A DNA stretch of 5,505 nt from Mesorhizobium sp. (GTDB lineage Bacteria > Pseudomonadota > Alphaproteobacteria > Rhizobiales > Rhizobiaceae), in assembly GCA_019509685.1 (NCBI GenBank), contig JAEKLU010000323.1:1-5505 (forward strand). Reading direction: 5' to 3'. Below the pieces are notes generated by a model. It was not told the origin of the DNA. It saw nothing but the letters and a program-made list of their open reading frames with translations, and ran no database searches. The position numbers and the translations under genes are program-made. Below are positions 1 to 5,505 of the stretch, piece by piece. Position 1 is the first letter of the stretch, and each line of letters opens with the position of its first letter.

Positions 1-909
1 CAGTTTCTTCGAGCCAACCGTGACATGCAGGTGGTTCTGGTCGCCAAGATGCTCGACCCAGTCGACGACGCCGTCGGCATGGCCGTTCGCCGCCTTCTCG
101 ATCGACAGATGCTCGGTGCGGGCGCCGATCGTCGTCGTGCCCGCCGGCGCGCCGCCGTCGGGCAGCAGACCGGCCGGCAGGAGATTGATCGCCGGCTGGC
201 CAAGGCGGGCCGCGACGTGAAGGTTTGCCGGCTCGGAATAGATCGTGCGCGGCGTGCCGATCTGCACCAGCAGGCCGTTGGCAAGAATGCCGATACGGTC
301 GGCCATGGTCATCGCCTCGATCTGGTCGTGCGTGACATAGAGCATGGTGGCGCCGAGTTCCGACTGGATGCGCTTCAGCTCCAGCCGCAGATCGCCGCGC
401 AATTTGGCGTCGAGCGAGGACAGCGGCTCGTCCATCAGGTAGATCGACGGCTTGCGCACCAGCGCGCGGCCGATGGCGACGCGCTGCATCTCGCCGCCCG
501 ACAGTTTTGTCGAGCGGTTGTCGAGCTTGTGATCGATGCGCACCATGCGCGCCACTTCCTCGACCCGGCGGCGCACCGCCTCTTCCGGAAAGCGCCGCGC
601 CGGCGAGCGCAGCGGAAAGGCGAGGTTGTCGAAGACCGACAGATGCGGATAGAGCGAATATTGCTGGAAGACGAAAGCGGTGTCGCGCTCTGCCGGTGAG
701 AGCGTCGTTGCATTGTGCCCGGCAATATGAATCGTGCCGCTGTCCGGCCGCTCCAGGCCGGCGATCAGCCGCAGCGTCGTCGTTTTGCCGGCGCCGGTCG
801 GTCCGAGCAGCACGACGAACTCGCCGTCCTTGATCTGCAGATCGAGATTGCTGAGAGCGACCGTCTCGCCGAAGCTCTTGGTCACACCCCGGATATGGAC
901 GTCAGCCAT
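1..909 (-). CDS. Second ABC transporter ATPase of the importer, MalK/UgpC type (C-terminus cut by window edge)
   Basis: This is the cytoplasmic ATP-hydrolysing subunit of the sugar-type importer. The frame is open from the ATG at 909 to base 1, giving 303 residues with no stop, so the end of the gene lies outside the window. Visible motifs: Walker A GPTGAGKT at residues 36-43, Q-loop Gln82 in FVFQQYSLYPH, signature LSGGE at 136-140, Walker B IYLMDE at 156-161, D-loop SSLD, and switch His194 in VTHDQ. From about residue 235 a TOBE-like C-terminal part begins, as in MalK/UgpC proteins, which usually reach 350-370 residues. The start is supported by GGAGG six bases upstream, and it overlaps the end of the first ATPase gene by 8 bases in another frame. 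All catalytic motifs are standard, in contrast to the other ATPase. It is probably its heterodimer partner (inference). Confidence 0.95.
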   Translation of the reverse strand, partial: MADVHIRGVTKSFGETVALSNLDLQIKDGEFVVLLGPTGAGKTTTLRLIAGLERPDSGTIHIAGHNATTLSPAERDTAFVFQQYSLYPHLSVFDNLAFPLRSPARRFPEEAVRRRVEEVARMVRIDHKLDNRSTKLSGGEMQRVAIGRALVRKPSIYLMDEPLSSLDAKLRGDLRLELKRIQSELGATMLYVTHDQIEAMTMADRIGILANGLLVQIGTPRTIYSEPANLHVAARLGQPAINLLPAGLLPDGGAPAGTTTIGARTEHLSIEKAANGHADGVVDWVEHLGDQNHLHVTVGSKKL

Positions 910-2008
910 GGCGCGCCTCCGCTGCGGTGTCATGCATCGCGGTCCGGACCGCGCGTCCGGTGCCCTTCTCGAACAGCGACAGCCGCGCGCTGCTCAAGGA
1001 CAGCCCGACCTGCTCGCCGGGATTGAGGTGGATTTCCGCCGGCACTCGCGCCTTGATGATGCCGTCGGCGGTCTCGACAGCGACGATCTGCGTGGTGCCG
1101 AGATATTCGGTGCCGTAGATCGCGCCGCGCAGTTTCGAGCCATCGTCGAAGCGGATGTGCTCGGGCCGGATGCCGAGCGCCATATCGGCGGGTGCGATGT
1201 CCTCGCGCACCTCCGGCACCGATACTTTCGCGCCTTGCACGACGATCTCTTTCGCGCCCTTGGCAAGCCCGCCGCCGAAGCGCAGGAAATTCATCGGCGG
1301 CGAGCCGATGAAGTCGGCGACGAACATCGTCGCCGGACGGTCGTAGATTTCGCGCGGTGTGCCGAACTGCTCGATGACGCCATGGTTCATCACGGCGATC
1401 TTGTCGGCCATCGACATCGCTTCCATCTGGTCATGCGTGACATAGACCGTGGTGGCGTGGATGCGGTTATGCAGCTCGCGCAGCTCATGCACCATAAGAT
1501 CGCGGAACTCGGTATCGAGCGTGCCGAGCGGCTCGTCCATCAGGAAGCATTTTGGCCGCCGCACGATGGCGCGGCCGAGCGCGACGCGCTGGCGGTCGCC
1601 GCCCGCAAGACCTGAGACCGATTTCTCAAGCAGGTGGTCGATACGCAGGAGCTTCGCGGTCTCGTCGACACGGCTCCGGATCTCGGCTGCCGGCATGCCC
1701 TGCGCCAAAAGCGGAAAGCCGATGTTCTTGCGCACATTCATATGCGGATAGAGCGCGAACAGCTGGAAGACGAAGGCGATGTCGCGCTCGCGGGCGCGGC
1801 GCATGGTAACCTCCTCGCCGCCGAGAAGGATCTGGCCGCCGGTCGGCAGTTCGAGCCCGGCGATCATGCGCAAGGTCGTCGTCTTGCCGCAGCCGGACGG
1901 CCCGAGCATGACGAAGAACTCGCCATCCTCGACCACGAAGTTGGAGTCCTGCACGGCGACGAAATCGCCGAAGGCCTTCCTCAGATGTTGGACGCGGATC
2001 TCGGCCAT
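902..2008 (-). CDS. First ABC transporter ATPase of the importer, MalK/UgpC type with atypical signature motif
   Basis: A complete 368-residue nucleotide-binding subunit, the usual length for MalK/UgpC-type ATPases. Motifs in order: Walker A GPSGCGKT (36-43), Q-loop Gln82 in FVFQLFALYPH, signature region LAGGD (134-138) followed by RQRVALGRA, Walker B CFLMDE (154-159), D-loop GTLD (162-165), switch His192 in VTHDQ. A C-terminal TOBE-type regulatory domain follows, with RPEHI at 281-285. The family signature is LSGGQ; here Ser is Ala and Gln is Asp, and the D-loop is GTLD instead of the common SNLD. The catalytic Glu159 and His192 are kept, so the protein should still bind and may hydrolyse ATP. 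It starts 2 bases after the small membrane protein stop, with GGAA a few bases upstream, and overlaps the next ATPase gene by 8 bases. Pairing with that second, canonical ATPase is an inference from gene order. Confidence 0.95.
   Translation of the reverse strand: MAEIRVQHLRKAFGDFVAVQDSNFVVEDGEFFVMLGPSGCGKTTTLRMIAGLELPTGGQILLGGEEVTMRRARERDIAFVFQLFALYPHMNVRKNIGFPLLAQGMPAAEIRSRVDETAKLLRIDHLLEKSVSGLAGGDRQRVALGRAIVRRPKCFLMDEPLGTLDTEFRDLMVHELRELHNRIHATTVYVTHDQMEAMSMADKIAVMNHGVIEQFGTPREIYDRPATMFVADFIGSPPMNFLRFGGGLAKGAKEIVVQGAKVSVPEVREDIAPADMALGIRPEHIRFDDGSKLRGAIYGTEYLGTTQIVAVETADGIIKARVPAEIHLNPGEQVGLSLSSARLSLFEKGTGRAVRTAMHDTAAEARHG
916..920 (-). promoter_or_regulatory. Ribosome binding site for the second ATPase gene
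   Basis: GGAGG on the minus strand, six bases before the ATG at 909. It lies inside the 3' end of the first ATPase gene. It is the strongest Shine-Dalgarno match in the cluster and fixes the start of the second ATPase despite the 8-base gene overlap. Confidence 0.8.
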
Positions 2009-2010
2009 GA

Positions 2011-2217
2011 CTATTCCGGGAACTTCGAGACGATGATGAACATCACCGTGCCGGCAAGCATGGTGATGAAGGAATAGGTGTAGAGCGCCAGCGCGAAAGG
2101 CTGGAACAGCATCAGGAAGCCGATGGCGATGAGCGCCGTGGCGATGTTTTCCATCAGGCCGCGCCTTGCCCAGCGCGGCCAGCGTGATTTGCGCTTGGTG
2201 GGTTGGGTCATGCTCAT
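2011..2217 (-). CDS. Small two-helix membrane protein embedded in the transporter operon (function unknown)
   Basis: A 68-residue protein I do not recognise as a named family. The first 22 residues are strongly basic (KRKSRWPRWARR) and should stay in the cytoplasm. They are followed by two hydrophobic stretches at roughly 23-43 and 46-63, separated by only a few residues, so a helical hairpin or one long bent segment is likely. It ends in FPE. There is no signal peptidase or lipobox motif. Its ATG overlaps the TGA of the upstream permease gene (ATGA), and only 2 bases separate its TAG from the first ATPase start. This tight placement, plus a hydrophobic composition that a chance frame would rarely give, argues that it is a real gene. 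An internal ATG at 2211 is an alternative start. From memory, small membrane proteins also occur in rhizobial glycerol ABC transporter loci (DUF2160 type); homology to those is not claimed. A role as an accessory subunit or assembly factor is inference. Confidence 0.85.
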   Translation of the reverse strand: MSMTQPTKRKSRWPRWARRGLMENIATALIAIGFLMLFQPFALALYTYSFITMLAGTVMFIIVSKFPE

Positions 2218-3164
2218 TTGCGCACCGCGCCGAAGGTTATGCCGCGCAGCAATTGCTTGCGCAGCAGGATGGTGAAGACCAGGATCGGCACCAGGAAGAT
2301 CGTCGTACCGGCGGCCACCGCCGGCCAGTCCTGGCCGCCTTCGCCGATGATGGTCGGGATGAAGGGCGGCGCGGTCTGCGCCGTGCCCGAGGTGAGCAGG
2401 GCGGCGAAGGCGTATTCGTTCCAGGCGAAGATCAGGCAGAAGATGGCAGTTGCGGCAATGCCGGTCGTCGCCTGTGGCAGCACGGTGCGCCAGAAGGCCT
2501 GCAGCCGGGTGTAGCCGTCGATCATGGCGGCTTCCTCATATTCGCGCGGGATCTCGTCGATGAAGCCCTTCAAGAGCCATACCGCCAGCGAGACGTTGAC
2601 CGCGGTGTAGAGCAGGATCATGCCGAGCGCGGTGTCCGAGAGGCCAAGCTCGCGATACATCAGGTAGATCGGGATCGCGACCGCGATCGGCGGCATGAAG
2701 CGCGTCGACAGGATGAAGAACAGAAGGTCGTCGGCCAGAGGCACCTTGAAGCGCGAAAAGCCGTAAGCCGAGAGCGTGCCGAGGAAGACCGCGCAGAAGG
2801 TCGAGCCGAAGGCGATGATCAGCGAGTTGACGAAGCGCGGCAGGAAGTTCGACGGCCCGGCGATCACCATGTTGCGCTTGCGCACCGTCTCGTCGCAGAA
2901 GCCGGTCGCCGGCCCAAGCGAGTTGATGTATTCCGGCGTCTGCCGCGTGCGGGTGGTGAACAGGTTGCAATAGCCTTCGATGCTCGGCTGGAAGACGACC
3001 TTGGGCGGATAGGCGATCGAATCCGGCGGCGTCTTGAAGCTGGTGGCGAAGATCCACAGCAGCGGCACGATCGAGATCAAGGCGTAGAGCACGATGATCG
3101 TGCCGGCGATGCGCTTCGAGTTTGCCGAGGGGGCGACGACGGAATGGGCGGTGGTCAGGCTCAT
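2214..3164 (-). CDS. ABC transporter inner-membrane permease, MalG/UgpE type
   Basis: A complete 316-residue binding-protein-dependent permease (BPD_transp_1 fold). It would form the substrate channel together with the MalF-type permease. Six membrane segments can be seen, at about residues 19-40, 112-134, 147-169, 178-200, 233-257 and 280-301. The cytoplasmic EAA loop that docks on the ATPase is well conserved: EAA at 211-213, Asp216-Gly217, and the closing LP at 229-230. The loop between the first two helices is longer than usual for this family, with about 30 extra residues around 70-105, and carries Cys66 and Cys90. The ATG overlaps the stop of the upstream permease by 4 bases (ATGA), and its own TGA overlaps the start of the small membrane protein in the same way, so translation is probably coupled. 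AAGGTG lies about 9 bases upstream as a possible ribosome site. The substrate cannot be read from the sequence. Confidence 0.95.
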   Translation of the reverse strand: MSLTTAHSVVAPSANSKRIAGTIIVLYALISIVPLLWIFATSFKTPPDSIAYPPKVVFQPSIEGYCNLFTTRTRQTPEYINSLGPATGFCDETVRKRNMVIAGPSNFLPRFVNSLIIAFGSTFCAVFLGTLSAYGFSRFKVPLADDLLFFILSTRFMPPIAVAIPIYLMYRELGLSDTALGMILLYTAVNVSLAVWLLKGFIDEIPREYEEAAMIDGYTRLQAFWRTVLPQATTGIAATAIFCLIFAWNEYAFAALLTSGTAQTAPPFIPTIIGEGGQDWPAVAAGTTIFLVPILVFTILLRKQLLRGITFGAVRK

Positions 3165-4175
3165 CTCTGCTTCACCTTGTTGAGCGCCTTGACGTAGATG
3201 TTGGCCAGGCCGAACACCGCGACGAACAGGATGATGGCAAAGGCCGAGGAATAGCCTGTGCGCCAGCTCTCGAAAGCCTGCCGCTTCAGCGTGATCGAGG
3301 CGACCTCCGTGGTCGAGCCTGGCCCGCCGCCGGTGAGCAGATTGACCATGTCGAACATCTTGAAATTCTCGATGCCGCGAAACAGCACCGCGAGCATGAT
3401 GAAGGGCAGCGCCATCGGCAGCGTGATCGACCAGAACTGCCGCCAGTTGGAGGCGCGGTCGACCTCGGCCGCTTCATAGATGTATTCGGGGATGGAGCGC
3501 AGGCCGGCGAGGCAGATCAGCATCACGTAGGGCGTCCACATCCAGGTGTCGACGATGATGATCGACCACGGCGCCAGCTCCACATTGGACAGCATCTGGA
3601 TGTTCGTCGGCGGAATGCTGGTGATGAAGGAGATAGCGTAGGAGAACAGGCCGATCTGCGGCTCGTAGAGGAAGCGCCAGAAATTGCCGACCACCGCCGG
3701 AGACAGCATCATCGGCACCAGGATGATCGTCGTCCAGAAGGCGTGGCCACGGAATTTTCTGTCGATCAGCCAGGCCAGCGTGAAGCCGATAAGCGTCTGC
3801 AGCAGGATCGTCCAGAACACGAAATGCGCCGTCGTCTGCATGGCGATCCAGATGTCCTGGTCGCCGAGGATGCGCTGGTAGTTGGCGAGCCCGAGGTTCT
3901 TCACCACCTCGTTCGGCCGGTTGGCGCGATAATTGGTGAAGGAGAGATAGATCGCCCAGAAAAGCGGGAAGATGTTGATGGCGAGCAGCAACAGGATCGT
4001 CGGCGAGATGAAGAGCCAGGCGAGGCCCTTGTCGCTGATGCCCCGGACCTTGCGGGCCAACGGTCGTCGGCGAGATGAACAGCCAGGCGAGGCCCTTGTC
4101 GCTGATGCCCCGGACCTTGCGGGCCAACGGTTCCGGGGTCGCCCGGGCAACGTTCTCCGCAGTCCGATTGAGCAT
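3161..4175 (-). CDS. ABC transporter inner-membrane permease, MalF/UgpA type, reading frame broken near the 5' end by a 67-bp duplication
   Basis: The first permease of the importer. From base 4063 down to the stop at 3161 one frame encodes a normal permease: six helices, beginning with GLAWLFISPTILLLLAINIF, and an EAA loop (EAAEVDRASNWRQFWSITLP, about 3414-3475). The natural N-terminus lies in a different frame: ATG at 4175 with AGGA six bases upstream, reading MLNRTAENVARATPEP and then LARKVRGISDKG. The frames are split by a tandem duplication of 67 bases, not a multiple of three, so LARKVRGISDKGLAWLFISPT is encoded twice. Removing one copy restores a 315-residue protein. As written, translation from 4175 goes out of frame after about 37 residues and stops near 3474. 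An ATG at 4214 is another candidate start but has no Shine-Dalgarno. Without an ATG, the intact part could begin only at weak codons such as TTG at 4150 or 4060. The gene is either a pseudogene in this strain or correct apart from an assembly error. Confidence 0.88.
3997..4130. repeat. 67-bp tandem duplication inside the first permease gene
   Basis: Copy one is 3997-4063 and copy two 4064-4130, directly adjacent. They match at 66 of 67 positions. The only difference is G at 4013 against C at 4080, which changes a leucine codon from CTC to CTG on the coding strand without changing the protein. Because 67 is not divisible by three, the duplication shifts the reading frame of the permease gene. 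Both copies encode the end of the cytoplasmic N-terminus and the start of the first membrane helix. Confidence 0.97.
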
Positions 4176-4181
4176 GGTAAG

Positions 4182-4185
4182 TCCT
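4182..4185 (-). promoter_or_regulatory. Likely ribosome binding site of the first permease gene
   Basis: AGGA on the minus strand, six bases before the ATG at 4175. The alternative ATG at 4214, in the same frame and 13 codons upstream, has no purine-rich motif at a suitable distance. This favours 4175 as the original start and shows that the true N-terminus lies upstream of the frame-breaking duplication. Confidence 0.55.
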
Positions 4186-4232
4186 GCTTCGGTCACTTGG
4201 GTCGTCTCTGTCATGGAATTTATCTGAACTGC

Positions 4233-4258
4233 GTCCCGTGCCAAGGGTGGCACGGGAC
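4233..4258. other. Perfect 10-bp GC-rich stem-loop in the gap before the permease gene
   Basis: GTCCCGTGCC at 4233-4242 pairs with GGCACGGGAC at 4249-4258 around a 6-base loop. In the operon transcript the hairpin forms downstream of the binding-protein gene, about 20 bases before the ATG at 4214 and about 60 before that at 4175. No run of T follows it on the transcribed strand, so a classical intrinsic terminator is not supported. It could slow 3' decay of the binding-protein message or cause partial termination (inference). It may also be a third module of the neighbouring palindromic element. Confidence 0.75.
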
Positions 4259-4261
4259 CGA

Positions 4262-4310
4262 GAGCATGATGCCGAAAAGTGTGAAGCGGTTTTCGGACGA
4301 CATCATGCTC
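4262..4310. repeat. Palindromic module, resembles rhizobial intergenic mosaic element (first palindrome)
   Basis: An outer perfect inverted repeat, GAGCATGATG at 4262-4271 with CATCATGCTC at 4301-4310, encloses an inner one, CCGAAAA at 4272-4278 with TTTTCGG at 4290-4296. This leaves an 11-base loop and a 4-base bulge. The sequence strongly resembles the palindromes repeated many times between genes in Rhizobium, Sinorhizobium and Mesorhizobium genomes (RIME/ABC-type mosaic elements). That assignment is from memory. It lies in the gap between the binding-protein and permease genes. Confidence 0.75.
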
Positions 4311-4324
4311 ACTCTCTCTTTGGT

Positions 4325-4374
4325 CCGGAGCGGATGATTTCAGGTCTGTTCGACCCGAAATCATCCGGCTCTGG
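4325..4374. repeat. Second palindromic module of the intergenic mosaic element
   Basis: The arms at 4331-4346 and 4352-4367 pair at 15 of 16 positions (the A4342/C4356 pair fails) around a 5-base loop. The stem continues past a one-base bulge with 4325-4330 against 4369-4374, including one G-T pair. With the palindrome at 4262-4310 it forms a two-palindrome unit of about 113 bases, the layout expected of a RIME-type element. It begins about 20 bases after the stop of the binding-protein gene in the direction of transcription, and could act as a barrier to exonucleases on the binding-protein message (inference). Confidence 0.72.
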
Positions 4375-4396
4375 GTCCTAGCTCGGGAGGAGCCGG

Positions 4397-5505
4397 TTAC
4401 ATCTTGCCGTCATCCTGGAACACCTGGGTCCAGTCCTTGACCAGGCCGTCGAGCGCATCCTTGGCAGAGCCCTGGCCGGCGACGACATAGTCATGGAAGC
4501 GCTTCTGCGAGGCCTGCAGCAGCGGCGCGTAGCTCGGCTCGGCCCAGAAGTCCTTCACGATGGCCATCGAGTCGAGGAAGGTCTGCGCGTAGGGCTGGCT
4601 GGCCGGGAACTTCGGATCCTTCACCACCGCGTTGAGGCAGGAATAACCGCCCAGCGACCACCACTTGGCCTGCACGTCCTTGTTGGCGAACCACTTGATG
4701 TATTTCAGCGCCGATTCCTGCTTGTCGGAATAGGACACCACCGAAATACCCTGACCGCCAAGCTGCGCGAACTGGGCGCCGCCGGGACCCTTGGGATTGA
4801 CGAAGTAGCCGATCTTGTCGCCGCCGACATTCTCGTCCTTCTGCAGGCCTGGCCAGGTGAAGGCGAAGTTCATGTGCATCGCCACCTGACCGGATTTGAA
4901 GGCATCGACGCCTTCACCCATGTAGCTGTTCGATGCGCCCGGAGGGGTACAGCAGTCGTAAAGCGCCTTGTAGAATTCCAGGCCTTTGATTGAGTCGGCC
5001 GAATTGACGAAGCCTTCCATCTCGTAGGGCTTCTTCGGGTTCTCATATTGGAAGCCGTAACTGTAGAGCACATCCATGGCGCCCATGGTGATGCCTTCCG
5101 AGCCGCGCTCGGTATAGATCGAGGCGCCGTAGACGGTCTTGCCGTCGATCTGCCGCTTCTGGAAGAATTCGGCGATCTGCTTCAACTGGTCGAAAGTCGC
5201 CGGCGGGCCGAGATCCCAGCCATACTTCGCCTTGAATTCCTTCTGCAGTTCCGGCTTGGAGAACCAGTCCTTGCGATAGGTCCAGCCGACGACGTCGCCC
5301 ATGGCCGGCAGCGCCCAGTAGTTCGGCGTGTTCTTCGGCCATTCGGAGTAGCCGACGACAGTTGCCGGCACGAAGTCGTCCATGCTCATCTTCTCCTTCT
5401 CGAAGAAGTCGTTCAGCTTGACGTAGTGGCCGTTCTCGGACGCGCCACCGATCCACTGGTTGTCGCCGATGATCAGGTCGCAGAGCTTGCCGTGCGAGTT
5501 GAGCT
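4397..5505 (-). CDS. Extracellular solute-binding protein, family 1 (carbohydrate ABC importer), N-terminus cut by window edge
   Basis: The periplasmic receptor that captures the substrate and delivers it to the permease pair. The frame is open from the window edge (first whole codon ends at 5503) to the TAA at 4397-4399, giving 368 visible residues. An ATG at 5389 is internal: the sequence before it reads naturally as binding protein (CDLIIGDNQWIGG, NGHYVKLNDFF). Family features: WTYRKDWF, the PPATFDQLKQIAEFF segment, DAFKSGQVAMHMNFAFTWPG, and a C-terminal NKDVQAKWWSLGGYSCLN block followed by the usual amphipathic helix region. Trp178 and Trp243-Trp244 (counted from Met5389) are candidates for stacking on a sugar ring. 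An adjacent Cys pair occurs in YDCCTPPG. The signal peptide must lie outside the window. The palindrome-filled gap downstream fits the common pattern of a binding protein made in excess over the membrane parts. The substrate is unknown. Confidence 0.93.
   Translation of the reverse strand, partial: LNSHGKLCDLIIGDNQWIGGASENGHYVKLNDFFEKEKMSMDDFVPATVVGYSEWPKNTPNYWALPAMGDVVGWTYRKDWFSKPELQKEFKAKYGWDLGPPATFDQLKQIAEFFQKRQIDGKTVYGASIYTERGSEGITMGAMDVLYSYGFQYENPKKPYEMEGFVNSADSIKGLEFYKALYDCCTPPGASNSYMGEGVDAFKSGQVAMHMNFAFTWPGLQKDENVGGDKIGYFVNPKGPGGAQFAQLGGQGISVVSYSDKQESALKYIKWFANKDVQAKWWSLGGYSCLNAVVKDPKFPASQPYAQTFLDSMAIVKDFWAEPSYAPLLQASQKRFHDYVVAGQGSAKDALDGLVKDWTQVFQDDGKM

Noticed and set aside
734..1615. 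Plus-strand open frames opposite the two ATPase genes (also 25-699 and 1634-2077)
   Set aside because: They are antisense to genes with complete Walker and signature motifs, have no plausible ribosome sites, and show no recognisable domain.
2166..3197. Long plus-strand open frame of 343 residues opposite the MalG-type permease
   Set aside because: The translation is rich in Arg, Asp, Glu and Gln without domain character and is exactly antisense to a well-supported permease; long antisense frames are expected in GC-rich coding DNA.
3122..4078. Plus-strand open frame of 318 residues opposite the MalF-type permease
   Set aside because: It is an antisense shadow with low-complexity charged composition, and it crosses the duplication with no sign of a real protein.
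3997..4130. Programmed ribosomal frameshifting as the explanation for the split permease frame
   Set aside because: There is no slippery run or stimulatory structure at the junction, and a frameshift would still leave the same 22 residues duplicated; a duplication event or assembly error explains everything.
3474..4364. Minus-strand open frame of 296 residues spanning the intergenic palindromes and the start of the permease
   Set aside because: Only its middle part (about 4175 to 4064) is genuine permease N-terminus. The part before runs through the palindromes, and the part after the duplication is out of frame with the permease.
4233..4374. CRISPR array or intrinsic terminator in the gap between binding-protein and permease genes
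   Set aside because: The inverted repeats differ from each other and are not regularly spaced direct repeats, and no hairpin is followed by a T-run on the transcribed strand.
4493..4993. Plus-strand open frame of 166 residues opposite the binding-protein gene
   Set aside because: It is antisense to a clear family 1 binding protein and resembles no known protein.
4397..5389. ATG at 5389 as the start of the binding protein
   Set aside because: The frame stays open to the window edge and the upstream residues are typical binding-protein sequence, so this methionine is internal.
902..5505. Assignment as the rhizobial glycerol transporter GlpSTPQV
   Set aside because: Gene order differs, and the ATPases carry ordinary MalK/UgpC-like motifs unlike what I recall of GlpS/GlpT; the presence of two ATPases and a small membrane protein alone is not enough.

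Overview
The window holds one gene cluster, all read from the minus strand. It encodes a carbohydrate-type (CUT1-like) ABC importer of an alphaproteobacterium, most likely from the Rhizobiales (Mesorhizobium or a close relative). That placement rests on high GC, the style of the protein sequences, and a pair of palindromes between two genes that resemble rhizobial intergenic mosaic elements. It was made by eye and from memory, without a database search.

In the direction of transcription (right to left) the layout is as follows. A family 1 solute-binding protein, cut off at its N-terminus by the right window edge, ends at 4397. A gap of about 220 bases follows, filled with three inverted repeats. 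Next comes a MalF/UgpA-type permease (about 4175-3161) whose reading frame is broken near the start by a 67-bp tandem duplication. Then come a MalG/UgpE-type permease (3164-2214), a 68-residue small membrane protein (2217-2011), a first ATPase (2008-902) and a second ATPase (from 909, running off the left edge). The five distal genes are packed tightly: 4-base ATGA overlaps, a 2-base gap and an 8-base overlap. They are almost surely one transcript with coupled translation.

Together the genes describe an importer with a periplasmic binding protein, two different membrane subunits and two different ATPases, instead of the more common single MalK/UgpC-type ATPase used twice. The first ATPase has an unusual signature motif (LAGGD) and the second a normal one (LSGGE), so the two nucleotide sites may be unequal. 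The substrate cannot be read from the sequence; a sugar, polyol or glycoside is the family expectation.

The points most worth a second look are the frame-breaking duplication in the first permease gene (real mutation or assembly error), the small membrane protein embedded in the transporter operon, the asymmetric ATPase pair, and the palindromic element between the binding-protein gene and the rest. I see no wholly new system here: the cluster is a recognisable ABC importer with odd details.
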